Source: Neoscytalidium dimidiatum
Lineage: Eukaryota; Ascomycota; Dothideomycetes; Botryosphaeriales; Botryosphaeriaceae
Direction: 5' to 3'
Length of the DNA: 64,000 nt
Assembly (NCBI GenBank): GCA_037367355.1
Contig: CM074696.1
Location: forward strand, 3,596,001 to 3,660,000
The notes under the pieces were generated by a model. That model searched no databases and had not been told where the DNA came from. It saw nothing but the letters and a program-made list of their open reading frames with translations. A program made the position numbers and the translations under genes. Below, piece after piece: positions 1-11,544 of the stretch (within the stretch, counting starts at the first letter, position 1; the number at the start of each line of letters is the position of its first letter).

Positions 1-106
1 GGGCGCAGGTGGTGCGGACGGGGCGGTAGAGGAGCAGGTGGCAGATGGGGCAGATGTCGTCGTCGGCGATGGGTGGTGGGGCGAGGGCCGGCGGGGCGTC
101 TGACAT
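1..106 (-). CDS. RING-finger protein, 5' fragment
   Basis: Only the first 35 codons lie in the window; the gene continues beyond the left edge. The minus strand from the ATG at 106 reads a short proline-rich leader, an acidic DDD stretch, and then CPICHLLLYRPVRTTC. This has the C-x2-C-x11-C spacing of the first metal ligands of a C3HC4 RING domain. RING proteins are usually E3 ubiquitin ligases, but the substrate cannot be inferred from this fragment. A RING at the extreme N-terminus is common in fungal proteins in which the RING is followed by a long helical or low-complexity tail. The remaining zinc ligands are out of view, so the family call rests on three cysteines and their context. Confidence 0.7.
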   Translation of the reverse strand, partial: MSDAPPALAPPPIADDDICPICHLLLYRPVRTTCA

Positions 107-1122
107 TCGTGCGTCCTGGTGGGTGGTGGGAGGCGGGTTTGTCGTGGTCGACGATGATGACGGCTGTGGCTGTGAGGGCGGAGGTGGAAATGAAGAAGAA
201 GAGGCTGCTGCCTGGTGATGCGGGTCGGCCGCGGATGCGCCGCTGTGTTTTCTCGCTGAGCGGGTGTTGCGGTGCATGGTTTTGGCGTTTCACGTGTTTG
301 AGGACCCTCTCTTGTTTTCGGGATTTCACCACGGTCGTGTTGGCAACGACAGTTGAGCCCTTGATTGGAGTTCTTGCTCCGTAGTGGCGTCGCGGGGCAG
401 AGCACACGGCTGACTGGCAGCCTCTCTGCTAGTGGCCGGCGCTTTTGGCGTTAGAGGCTCATTTTCATCCTACCCGGATGGGACACTGAAGGATTGTGCT
501 TGGTTCAAGGGAAATGTTTGGGGATGGGATGGAATTAAGGTATGACTGCGGGTGGCGAGCGCGCTGTGATACGTCAGAATGGCGATTGCTGCCTAGTCGG
601 CGTTTGCACGTGCTCACCACATGAGATCTTGACCCAGGTAAATACACAGGCGGGAATTCGTCATACTCATCTGTGGGTTTCTTTGTCCAAAAGTGGAAGA
701 CGTATGGAAAAAATAAACCTGAACAGTAACTGCTATTCTGTAAGTGTCGACCACTTCGGCCTTGCCTTTTTTTCCCAAGTCTGTCGCGGGGCCACTCCAC
801 ATAATCAGCAGTGGTGCAACATTCAGCAGCCTTTATCGTAATAATAATAATAGGTTAATACAACAATTAAGATCAAGGGAAATAGCGAAAACATTTCTTC
901 AAAATATTTCACAATGTTGGCATGATGTCACCACACTTGTCTGCATCACTAAGCTGTTGTGGCCCTCTGCATAATTTCGTCCAATAGCTGTCTTCCTCCC
1001 TAAAGCACTTTCCAATTAATTTCCCCCGATGCAATATTTGCATAACCGTGTAACCTGTTTCGGTCCGAGTCCATTCCGCAGTGCTGGAAACCTTTTTAGG
1101 TATACCCTTATGGCGTTTAAGA
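107..1122. other. Intergenic, no gene seen
   Basis: This stretch lies upstream of the RING gene and downstream of the DUF2786 gene. The left part is GC-rich. From about 820 to 1020 it becomes AT-rich, with a short ATA run near 840-853. I see no ORF with coding character and no RNA gene. Confidence 0.5.
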
Positions 1123-2527
1123 CTAGACTTCCTCCTCCTCTTCCTTCACGCTTTCCTCTTTCTTATCCTCCAACGCTTTTTGCCGGACGTCAATCTTACG
1201 TCCATCTCTCTTTCCCTGCCAGTACGAAATCATGTCTTTGGGCCCAGCACCCCTACGACGACGATTGCCAAGCTTGACGCCCTTCTTTTCCAGATAGTCA
1301 TCGGCAATCTGGGCGACCGTGTCCCTGAAGCGGATGAGCTGCCCTGCCGACTTCCACTGAGGCTCCGCCACGTCATCTTGGACCGGCGTGGCCGACCTCG
1401 GCGGCGGTGGAGGCGTAGGCTGACGTGGAGGCGAAGAGGGCCGGCGCGGTGCCATAGTCGGGCGGGCAGAGTCTCTCTTGGCGGCCTGTTCCTTCAGATA
1501 GTCGATCTCGTCGTCGATGTTGTCAAACTGCCTCTTCCCGGCTGCGGGCTCGTCTTGGACAAAGTCAGGCTGGTAGTCGTCATCGCTGCTCTCGTCGCTG
1601 CTATCATCCGAAGCTGAGAACGGCCGGCCGGACGCGCTCGACTCTCCACCGTCTGAAAACGAGCCGTCCGAGTCGACGGTGTCTGCCGGGCCCGATTCCG
1701 GTTGCGAGTCATCCGCATCAGGGCTGACATCCGCGCCAGCGCTCGCCTCGTGCGCAGGATCCAGGTCCCGCGCAGCAGACTCCGGCTCAGCTTCCGGCTC
1801 CGGCTCGGGCTCGGGCTCGTCTTCAACGGTGGGCTGGAGCCTCTCCAGCTCCCTCCTCCGCTGTTCCTCCTCCTCCCTCACCCGCTTCTGCAGCTCTTCC
1901 TCCTCGGCCCGTCTCGCCCGCCGCATCTCCTCCTCCTTCTCCCTCTCCGCGTCGAGGTTGAGCTGATGGGCGATGCCGAGGCAGTAGCTGTTCTTCGCGG
2001 GGACCCCCTTCTTGTACCGCGCCCACTCCGCGACGAGGTTGTAGATCTTCTCGTACGCCAGCGCCGCCGACGCCGTGTTCTGCGCGACGCCGTAGAAGAC
2101 CCACTCGACGCGGAACCGCGACGCCGGCGTCTCCGAGTAGCACTTGACGTCGAAGAAGGTGCGCATCGCGCACGCCAGGTCCGCCACCCACTGGCGGACG
2201 GGGACGGGCCGCTCCCGGCCGTCGGCGCGCCGGATCGCGACCCTGCTCTCGCCCGCGGCCCGCGCCCGCTCCTCGGCCGTGCGGTGCTGCATGACCTCGG
2301 CCCGGGCGACGTTGTGCTGCCGCATCAGCCGGCTGGCCAGGAACAGCGCCGCCTTCGCCTCCGTCTCGGTCGTCTGCGCGTGCTCCGCCCGCTCGAAGCA
2401 CTTCTTGATCTTCGCCAGCACGCTGTCGTCGACGTCCAGCGCGCCGGGGATCTCGCTCGTGCCCGGCGCCCGCGCCGCCGTGGCCCTGTAGGTGGGCGGC
2501 GGCGGCTGCTTCTTGGGCCGGCTTCTC

Positions 2528-2559
<32 letters not shown>

Positions 2560-3276
2560 CTTCTTTGTCTTCTTCGGCGGGGGCCGGCCATCGGCGTCCG
2601 CGCTGAGCTCGTCATCGCTGGCTGCGCGGTCGGCTGGGCGTTTGGCTCGCCGGGACGAGGAGAGTGCCTCTGCGGCTGGGTGGGTACCGTCGTATTCCGA
2701 GTCGGAATCTCCGGGGTCTGGCTTGACCGATTGAGCTGCGTGGCTGCGGCTTCGAGAGCGAGCAGGTGTCGTGGGCTCGGTCGAGGCCTGCCGCTCATCT
2801 TTGACGACGACGGGGTTCGACTCAGAAACCCCTGGGGTGGAGCTGGAGAGAGGGTCAGGCTCGTTTTCACTGCCGCCGGAGCTGTCGTCGCTCTCGTCGT
2901 CTCCGGTCAAATCGATGATCACGGGCGCCTTATCCGTCGCGCTGCGAGAAGCTTGTGGATGGCCACCCGTCTGGTCTGCGCATGGCTGACTTGTCTTCTG
3001 TCGGTCTCTTCCGGGCGTGGGCCTCTGGTTGGAAGCGCTGTGGGAGGGACCTGCTACATCATTGCTACATTCACGTGGATATCTGGCCACGATAGGCGAG
3101 GCTCGACTCTTATTCCATTTACGGCCTTCTCCCCTGGCCCAGTTGCCTGACGAGTCGTCTGGATCTTCAATGTCGTTCGGGACAAGAGACTGCTGATTAT
3201 TCAGCGCTGCTGTAGTCTCGACCTCAGGGTTCTTAACGCCCGAGAGAGGTATGTCCAAGAGAAACGGGTAGGCCAT
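1123..3276 (-). CDS. DUF2786 domain protein
   Basis: This is a single-exon, 717-aa protein. The open frame extends upstream to 3489, but only from a TTG; the first ATG is at 3276 (MAYPFLLD), so I start there. Residues 1-270 are disordered, rich in Ser, Asp and Pro, with a poly-Asn run coded by a (TTG)n tract at 2528-2559. Around residues 275-320 comes KIKKCFERAEHAQ followed by AALFLASRLMRQHNV, which matches DUF2786, a short domain of unknown function common in fungi. It is followed by the roughly 130-residue partner region usual in this family. Next is a charged coiled coil (EKEEEMRRARRAEEEELQ) and a long acidic tail with a Lys/Glu-rich end. The composition suggests a nuclear protein, but this is inference. 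The long open frame on the opposite strand is a shadow of its GC-rich codons. Confidence 0.8.
2528..2559. repeat. (TTG)n microsatellite coding poly-Asn
   Basis: About ten perfect TTG units are read on the minus strand as consecutive AAC codons in the disordered part of the DUF2786 protein. The run is likely to vary in length between strains. Confidence 0.9.
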
Positions 3277-4142
3277 AATTTCGCGAATTGATTTTGAGTG
3301 GGCTGGCGAATTGGTGATCAACTGGTTAGACGAGTTTGATGAGCGGAGAACGGTCGCAATCGAAAGGGTGCGACGAAATTCGAAGCGGAGGGGGAAACGG
3401 CGGCAGCAGGGAGGGAGGGCAAAACCCGCCCTGCTGTGGCGTTGTCTGGGTTCAGCAAGTAACGTCTGTAGGATTCGGACACAAAGCAAAGAACGAGCCG
3501 GTGAGATGGACGTGGTGCAGGATGTGGGCGGGGTTTATTTTGAAAATCTGAAGAGCCCCCCGCAGCGTGGCTCACAAGCGGCAACTAGTGACTGGCAGAA
3601 GGTTGATTCTCAAGAGGAGCTGGTCGCAAGGGCCAACGTGGTTGATGCTACACGTATAAAATGTACCAACGCGCGACCCGGTGGTTTGGGATGCCCCGCT
3701 GCTACGCCGCACGTCAGGCGGCACCCGACCCAAGGCGGCACTCCGCCCAAACAGATACGTCATGATAGCGGTCACACTGAGTCATGCCTGCTGGCGAATG
3801 TGACAAGTCTCAGAATCGTTAATGAGAGTTCATAATCGATGTTTTATCCAAGAGTCCGCCGATCCCTTCCTAAGGCAATTTGGGAAAGCCAATCGTCAGG
3901 CACGGCGTTAGGGTGGCATATCGCACTTGTGAAGGAAGTTGGAATGGCGCTTAAGCATGCATAAGCGCTACTATGCCGCGATGACCCTGGGCGAGTCTGT
4001 CAGATTGAATGTGCCGGCACTCAGGAACCACGCCAAGCAACCGAGACATCAACATCATCCTATCCGACTTTCCCCATGAGCCTGTCTCTCAGCCTCGCCT
4101 CCACTCCATCCAAAATAAAAAAGAAATAAACTAACCTTAACC
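3277..4142. other. Intergenic between DUF2786 gene and MFS gene
   Basis: This stretch holds the DUF2786 promoter and the 3' flank of the transporter. Short ORFs at 3311-3835 lack coding character. A TATAAAA sequence sits near 3655, but no gene starts downstream of it on the plus strand. Confidence 0.45.
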
Positions 4143-6030
4143 TCACACCCTCTCCACATGCGCCGTCCCACCCACCTTCTCCGCACCCTTCTCCCACTCC
4201 CCTTCCCCCTCCTCCATCATCATCGCAGCCCCAACACCCTCTTTCCCCTGACACCTCCCGACCTCCCACCACGGCCGCCTGAACAGCTGGTCCATCGTCT
4301 CCATGCTCCTCCCCTTGCACTCCGGGAACGCCAGCCACACCCACACCACGCCGACCCCCGTGCACGCCGCGAACAGCGCGAAGGGCCCCCACGCGTGCAT
4401 CGCCACCGTCATGTTGGGGAAGAAGCGCGAGATCAGGAAGTTGAGCACGTTCTGGTACCCGAACGCCACCGTCACGATCGCGCCGCGCGCCCGCGTCGGG
4501 CAGATTTCCGACGTCGTGAGCGAGAAGACGGGCGCCCAGCCGAAGCCGTAGCCTAGGTCTTCGTCAGTGTACGTGCAGAGCGGGAGATTGCGGGATGGAG
4601 AGGATGGCGTGGGTAGACGAAGAAAGGAGATGAGAGGAAGACAGGCATTTGGAGACGAAAAGGGAGCAAGAGACGGAGCTAGAGATGGGGAGGAAGTATG
4701 AGGCGAGAAAAGGCATACCGATGGCGAATACGCAGATGCTGACAATGGCGAACCAGGACGAGACTGAAGGGCCTGCATTGGTGTCGGCGAGCCCCAGGTA
4801 GGCGCTCAGGTAGATAAGGCAACAGAGGTTGATAGTGGCGCCGATAAGGAGGAGCGGCCGGCGCCCGAACCGGTCGGAGAGGAAGATGGCGTAGATGAGG
4901 ACAGAAACCACTTTTACGCAGCCGTACAGGGCGGTGAAGAGGAGGATTTGATGAGAGTTGAGGCCCATGGATTTAAGGATGGTGGGGGCATAGTAGGTGA
5001 TGGAATTGCCGCCTGATTAACTACGGTTAGCAATCGGATTTTGGAAGGCCCAGATTCGCCGTTCGTGGGTCATCTCCAATACTTCTTTTGGCACAGAAGA
5101 GCGTTAAGCTGAATCTTACCGGACATGATGAAAAGCGTCTGGATGATAATGACGAAGACCAGACGCTTTCGAATGGACTCATCCGTCTTACAGGCATCAT
5201 AGAGGCTCTTAAAAGCCTTCATGCCGCGTTCGGCTTCTTTGTCGGCATATACATGAGTGACCAGTTCCTCATACTCTTCTACAAAGTACTGGTCATCCTC
5301 AGAAATACCGCGGAGTTGTAGCAAGACTCTCTTAGTGTCGTCCAAGCGACCGCACATGGCGAGGTATCGAGGTGTCTCCGGGAAAACGAGGAGTCCGGCA
5401 AAAAGACAGACCGCGGGTATGACCTGTAAGATCATTGGAACGCGCCACTGCCAAGGAGATGATGCTGGCAGGTGTAAAAGCGCCCAGTAGTTGATCCAAT
5501 AGGCGCCCATGACCTGGTAATTGCTATGAGTGGGAGTACGAAACCGGGAGGAGAGGGAGAACTTACGCCCAGCATGATGTTGCAATTGTACAGCGTTGAC
5601 ATCGCACCACGAACTGCTTCGCTGCCATGAGTATTGATCCGACAAGATAGAGCGACGCCGCAATGGCGATACAGACTTTCCGTCCATACCGTTCTCCCAC
5701 CGGACCAGAAATGAGCACTCCGACCAGTTGGCCCTACATGAAGTCAGTAGAAGGTCATTGCCTTGTGACACATTCGATACGAACCAGGAGCATAGAAGAC
5801 ACGGCCCATCCGCTCCAGTCTGTCACTTGCGAAGTCGTCATCCTGTCCAGTCCAAAGTCCTTCTTGAAAGGAGCCATGCTCATGATGCCGGAAATATTGG
5901 CAGTATTGACGCCATGGAGTCCGCCACAGCAGGAGGCCCAGAGAGCGGTGATCCAAATCCTGAATCGGAGGACTTCCTTTGGTGTTGTGGCCAACGCCTC
6001 TTTGGACACCCAACCACCGGCTGCTCCCAT
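4143..6030 (-). pseudogene. MFS quinate/sugar-type transporter with internal deletion
   Basis: Five exons are read: 6030-5785, 5733-5567, 5513-5120, 5012-4719 and 4552-4143. All four introns have GT-AG ends. The product shows sugar-porter landmarks: GERYGRK after TM2, AYWINYW, PWQWRVP, FPETPRYL, DRFGRRPLL in the central repeat and PECKGRSM near the C-terminus. Within exon 2 the frame breaks. Frame 1 reads ...LYLVGSILMAA, while the following conserved text (EAVRGAMSTLYNCNIMLG) is one frame over. The stretch that should lie between, TM4 with the RVIAGxGxG-type signature, is absent. Summed exons give 1511 nt, one short of a multiple of three. This fits a deletion of about 40 codons plus one base. 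It is probably a non-functional allele; an assembly error is the alternative. It lies beside the regulator and enzymes described next. Confidence 0.75.
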
Positions 6031-6908
6031 GATGGCGTCGCTGGATGCAAGTCAGGGGGAGATTAGAATAATAATGTGAATCAGATCCAAGAAAGACTTG
6101 GGCTCTTGGTCGGAGGGCGAGGGAAAGGGATAAGCAATTGTCAAGACACGTTTATATGCACTGCAGACTTGACCAATGATAGAGAGGCGAATAGAAAGTG
6201 ATTTCAACCTCCAGGATTGTTAGCACTTTTGCGGGGTAGTGCAGGTGCCTTTCTCCGCAGCTTAGGCGTCCTGTGGAGCCATCCTGGCCCTACAGTGGCG
6301 TGTTCATATCCGTCCGTTGATACGTCCCGAGTCCTCACACGGAGGGTTCCTCGTAGCATGCGATTTGTAATGGTGCCGAGGCGGACTGCTCCGGCCCGGG
6401 AATGGCGCACTAACGCGTTTAATAGGTTGGCGCCATCCATGTCTCTCCGAGACTGGCGGCCGATGTACAGCTCGCAAGTCCGGTGACCGGGTCATGGTCT
6501 ATGACAAGCTTTCAAGTGGATAATTGAGCTCCAATGCGGATGCTTTCTCATAGTCATCTCCGATAGATACCAGTGGGCCTCTACCAGGCTTGTGGAAAAC
6601 AGCAAGGGCATCGGAAGTACCCAGCAGCTTGCCAATGGCGAATCGTCGCCACATTCGAAAAACTCGAGACTTCACACTGCAGGAGAGTAGCCCACCTTTA
6701 ATTCTCTCCTTGATAGAAGGCCCATCACTCGTCGCCTTGCATTCAATCATGACTCAAAGTAAAATGGCCCCAAAGGATGAAGATTTTATTTCATCGTTGA
6801 ATCGAGCGGTATTATACACGTCCAGATTGATGAATCAACTGTTCAGGCATCTTTACTGTGGTCGTTGGTAACAGTTTATCAATGGTGTAAACTCGTTTCT
6901 TGGTAAAG
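6031..6908. other. Intergenic between MFS gene and Zn2Cys6 gene
   Basis: This is the promoter side of the transporter relic and the 3' flank of the regulator. Short ORFs on both strands show no recognisable motif. Confidence 0.45.
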
Positions 6909-9615
6909 CTATGGTGACGGTGATTGTAGGTAGTGATTCAAGTCTCGGCTCTCATTGCGTGCTTGCTGTGTGGCATCGACAAAAGCTTGCTGATCAGTAT
7001 GCCCCGGATGACCGAAGTCATGCTGGAAATCGAAATCGCCCCACAGATCAGCAAATCCGTCTGCTGTGTGAGATAACTCCCCCAGTTCCTCAAGCATATC
7101 TGGTAGCTGGGTTTCCCGCTGGAGAACGGAGTTTAGAATATGTTCTATCTCCAACTCGTCAGGGCTGCGGAAAAGTTCCGTGGATGATGGTTTCGTCAGC
7201 GCGGGATCGATTGCGGACAACGCCGCGACTGTCGATGTGGGTTGTCTTAGCTGCCGTCCGGACTTATCCGTTAATGCTTGTAATGTGTGACTAGCAAGTC
7301 TTTCGAAGCTGGCCCGCGCTTTGCGGACAAGAGGCCACCACTCGCCTGCTGCGCTCAGAAGATTCGAGCAGAGCCTTATGTCACTAGCAAGCTTTGAAAA
7401 CGAATTCGAAGATTGAATTGATGGCGAAGTCCAGAGGCAATATAGCAATGTTGAACCAGCGAGGAAGATACCATGGATATTTCTCCAGCTGAAGAAAAGT
7501 TTATCGCTATCGTAAAGAGTGCCGTATACGCGAAGACGCTCCACAGTATGCTTGAAACATCGCTGTAGTGATTCTTCGCTTGGCCTGATGAAGACTTGCG
7601 AGGGCTGATACAGGAGAACCATGGTGGCATGGTAGTCAATTTTCAGCTTTGCAGAGAGCCATCCGCGTTCCTGCTGCGGGATGCACTGCACAGCTCTCGC
7701 ACATTCTGCATCCCAAGTATCCAGTTCAGCTCTTAGCTGTTCCTGAATCTCGTAGAAAGAGGCATCGGCCTGCATTGTTGGGGTCCTCTTCGGAAGAAGA
7801 TAGAAAGAGTGCTTGATTCGAGACACCAGCTGCGCTATCTTGAACATCTGGATCGAGAACGGTAGGAACGACTGATCGGCTACCGCTTTCAGGTCACTTG
7901 GATTGATTTGGATGAGCTCGGGCAACGACGTGTCAAGTGTATCATCCGAGAAACCAATGGGACGGCCTTGTATTGCAGAAAGGCGCCTATTGACTCATTA
8001 GTCCAGTCCTTAGTAGGCGCTCGAGCGAGGAGTCGGGTAGGGAAGATGTTCGAAAATCGACGCTGGCTGTGATGGCCGGCCGAGGGATTAGAGTCTTGAA
8101 GATTCTTGCTTCAATATCAAATATAGAAGTGTATTCGAAATGCTTACCTTTCCAATGAATACATGCAGTAAAACACTCTTCGTCTCATTTGATGTACTGC
8201 TGCAGAGAAGCTGTTGCAAGCAGAAGCATCCCTGTGCAAGCCAAGTTCGATTGCAAAAGCCATTCCAAGGTGAACGGTCGCCCAAGTATTACTACGTTCG
8301 GTGCTGGTAAAGGAACGTAATATCAATAGTAGAATTATCTGTAGAGCTGGAAGAGATATTTTGCTTATTGCATGATCCAGGCATGCCTTCGCCGCCTCAT
8401 GGAACTTGATCGGGTCATACTGATAATCCCGTTTCTGAGTTTTCAGATTGGCGGACACACCGAGTATTAGGAACAGCTGTACGGCGGCGGCAAAAATGGA
8501 AATGGAGATCTGTTTGCTGCTATTCTCGTTTTGAGGATCTTCGCCATTGCAAGGAAACCATTGTTGATGCGCTGGCCAGCCGTTGTGTTGAAGAGACGTT
8601 TCTGCGGGACACGTCGAGCATCGATAGAGGGCATCTGTCATAATTTCGATGGTGGGTCTATGAAGGAACGGATATTCGGCATGGAAGTGGCGGAAGAACA
8701 TGTTGGTGAGGTGATTGCAGTCTCGCCTCGAAGGTAAATCCTGGGGCATTCGTCAGTTGACAGAGTCCATTTCGAATCAGGATATGACTTACCGTTCGGA
8801 GTGTCTCATAAAGACGACGAACTTCGATGATATGATGATTCTCCTGCCTGTTTTCCTCCGACTGCTCAAAGACATCAAAAGGATCAGGCTGGTTCCCATC
8901 TGCAGTCTCGTGACTGGATGCCGACGAAACTGATGAAGGATCTTCGCGATCCGTCTGCAACATGGGAGTAAAGAGCGATCCTGAAGATGAGCCAAGGTAA
9001 TGGACTTGGGAAGAATTCACGTCAAGGGATAGCAGGCCGAGATGGAGGGCCATGGCGCGAGCACTCTGCTCGACGGACTGAGTCTGAGCATGTTCTTGGG
9101 TGGGTGCTGGATGGGAACGTTTTATTCCTCGATTCTGGCCGATGGCGAGGTTTGACTGTGGAGCTTGATCTGAAGACGGCGCGGGAGATGCTGGTCCACC
9201 AGAGTTGTTCAGGCCTGTCGCATCGGCGTTGAGAAGCTGCGGACCGGCGCTCAGATCAACGTCAGGCAGCCGGGTTCTGATGATGTTCTCGAGCCATTCA
9301 ATACGAGCTGCGGCGTTCAATTGGAATCTCAATCGAGGGTCAGTAGGCGAGTAGGGCAAAGCCGGACAGAATAGCTCACGCTCTGGATATGCGGCCTGCA
9401 GATGTGCGCGTATCCACGTCGATGCATGGCACCTGTGCCTTGGAACAGTTTTCGCACGCAGGGACTTTTCCATCACACTGCTCATCCCGTCAGTGCCGCG
9501 CTCCCCCAGCTCTCCCAGGGCTCAGCCGCACCTTGATCCGACGGTCCCGGCAGCGCTCGCAAGCAAGTCGCACTTTTTTGGGCTGCCTGGAGCCCGCGCC
9601 TGATCCAGTTTGCAT
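6909..9615 (-). CDS. Zn2Cys6 transcription factor with fungal_trans domain
   Basis: Five exons (9615-9532, 9477-9380, 9327-8793, 8740-8148, 7986-6909) give a 795-aa protein; the lengths sum to an exact multiple of three. The start is the ATG just before the zinc cluster. Residues 19-46 carry CERCRDRRIKC then C-x6-C-x2-C-x6-C, the six ligands of a Zn2Cys6 binuclear cluster. Intron 1 cuts between the second and third ligands. A short coiled-coil linker follows (RIEWLENIIRTRLP), then a disordered stretch. The fungal-specific transcription-factor domain runs from about FFRHFHAEYPFLHRP through ATVHLGMAFAIELGLHRD and RRRVFYCMYSLER to GRPIGFSDD. It is divergently transcribed from the amidohydrolase gene 466 bp away, the usual arrangement for a pathway-specific regulator. 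The target is inferred, not shown. Confidence 0.88.
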
Positions 9616-9837
9616 TCTGGCAAAGCTTGGCGTAGGGCGGAGAGTGTAGGGCAGGTCGAGGTAGAGGGATTGTGCGTGCGACACGAACTCTCTTTCCGAG
9701 CCGGCGAGCTGGGAACCCCGCAAAACTTGGCACTGCCTAGTGCCCCACGCCGCCCCGGACTTCTGGGCGTCACAGGTCAACGATTGTCATGTTGTCGGTC
9801 TGCGGGTTGTGTGTTGTGGGTTGCAGGGCGTCGCTGC

Positions 9838-9869
9838 CGGCGCCGCTGACCTGGAGCGCTCCGGGGCCG
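9838..9869. promoter_or_regulatory. Paired CGG-N2-CCG palindromes, candidate Zn2Cys6 operator
   Basis: Two CGG-N2-CCG inverted repeats, CGGCGCCG at 9838-9845 and CGGGGCCG at 9862-9869, lie 24 bp apart start to start. They are in the promoter shared by the Zn2Cys6 gene and the amidohydrolase gene. Zn2Cys6 proteins commonly bind inverted CGG triplets with family-specific spacing. The stretch is locally GC-rich, so a chance occurrence is possible. Confidence 0.4.
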
Positions 9870-10081
9870 AGATTCGGAACGATCCAGCACCCCGGCTCCC
9901 TGCCTGCTCTGCCCTGCCTGCCCCAGCATGCTCTCATTCGTATCTATTACTAGCGCGCTCTCTCGTCTTCCGCTTCGTGCGATACGCGCGTCTTATATGC
10001 TAACCCTTAGTCGAGAGCGTTGCATCAACGACTGCAGAGTCCAGCAAGCAATCGCTAACAACTCTCCGTCCAATGTGCGAC

Positions 10082-11097
10082 ATGACCACCACAAGTAATG
10101 CAATTATACTTCCTCTGGGAGGTGTTGATGCCCATCACCACATTTTCGAACGTAGGTCTTTTTGACTCGGTAAATCCATTTGCCTCATTTGCTCATGGAA
10201 TCCAGCTTCGAGATTCCCGTATTCGCCTGATAGACACCTCACTCCTCCCGCCGCCAGCCTTGAGGATTATAAAGAATTCAAGAAAACCCACGGTCACACA
10301 AAATCCGTCCTGGTCCACGGACTATCTTACGGACATGACTGCTCTTCGCTGAAGTATTTCCTAAAGACTCTTGGGCCTGAATCGGCACGTGGAGTTGCAG
10401 TCATCGACCTTTCGACCCCCGAATCCGAGATGCGGCAAATGCATTCGCTTGGTGTTCGAGGGATCCGACTGGACATGTACAAACACAACGCCATGTTGGA
10501 TGTCGAGAAACAGATATGGATGCTTCGATCCTACGCCGAGAAAGTGCACCCATTCGGCTGGAGCTTGGCAATGCTACCGCTCAATCCCGAGAATTGGGTA
10601 AAGCTGGGACAAGTCATACGGACACTTCCAGTCCCCGTCGTGACTGATCACCACGCACTCCTCAAGGGAAGCAGCATGCTACCGGAAGGCGTCGATGTGT
10701 TGTCCCAACCCGGTCTCGAGCCCGTTCTTGAACTACTCAAGACTGGAAACTTCTGGATCAAGTTGAGTGCCCCGTACCGCTCCTCCGAGCAGGCACCGTA
10801 CTACGAGGACATGAAAGAATTGGTGCAGGCTTTGGTTAAGACTAATCCGAGAAGGGTCCTTTGGGGAAGTGATTGGTGAGTCACGGCGAACCCCAGGATA
10901 GCAATACAAAACTAAGCCGCGCTATCAGGCCTCACACTCCTCGTATGAAGCTCCGCACCAGAGAGGAGGCATTGAAGGAGACCCCATTCCTCGATGTCGA
11001 CGATGGTCAGTGGATACTGAGTCTACGTAGATGGCTTACAGATGATGAATGGCGGTTTCTCATGCTTGAAAATCCCAAAGAACTATTCTGGTGGTAA
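10082..11097 (+). CDS. Amidohydrolase, 2-pyrone-4,6-dicarboxylate lactonase-like
   Basis: Three exons (10082-10151, 10206-10875, 10929-11097) give 302 aa, the usual size of this family. Introns 1 and 2 restore HIFEP-SRFPYSPDRHL and WGSDWPHTP across the junctions. The N-terminal DAHHHIFE is the metal-binding HxH of the amidohydrolase fold, and GSDWPH near residue 240 carries the conserved Asp that activates water. Between them are VLVHGLSYGHDC, GVRGIRLDMYKH and a VVTDHH strand end. Relatives (COG3618) hydrolyse 2-pyrone-4,6-dicarboxylate or related lactones in aromatic breakdown; the actual substrate here is unknown. There is no signal peptide, so it is probably cytosolic. Its promoter is shared with the Zn2Cys6 regulator, and an aconitase paralogue lies downstream on the same strand. 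Confidence 0.85.
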
Positions 11098-11544
11098 TAG
11101 GATAGCGAAATATTATTTGCTCTTAACTTTGCCCTAAGGAATGCGCTCTACATCCATTTCACGAATCTGACGCAAGTCAACGCCCCCAGGTGCATCGCGG
11201 CACCTACCCCGCTTTCTTGCGAAGACAATCGAAGAGGTAGCCCCCGGCGAGATCCTTATCTGAATGACCTCGGCTTTAGTTAATTTGTGGGGTGAATTTT
11301 TGGAGCATTTGACCCAGAAATCAACACATTCAGTGTCATTGGCCGGACTGCTCCGCTTGGCGCAAAAAGGTGCTGGAGCAACCCGCTGAGTGGCCATAGC
11401 TCCATCCCGGACTACTCCTTTCGGGTAACAGCTCTCGTTCCCGAGCTTCTCTCACATCCTTCAGAGCCTCATCGCGGATTTTTTAAAAAAAAAAAAAAAC
11501 ACGAAAAGTATGTGGCCGGCTCATGGCTGTGATTCCTGTCCAAG
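11098..11544. other. Intergenic with dA tract upstream of aconitase
   Basis: The main feature is a T6-A15 run at 11479-11499, about 45 bp before the aconitase ATG. Poly(dA:dT) tracts keep fungal promoters nucleosome-poor, so this may be part of the old aconitase promoter. I saw no gene here. Confidence 0.5.

Noticed and set aside
1702..3150. A 482-codon open frame on the plus strand opposite the DUF2786 gene
   Set aside because: Its protein is Arg/Leu low-complexity text produced by the GC-rich codons of the gene on the other strand. The minus-strand frame carries a recognisable domain.
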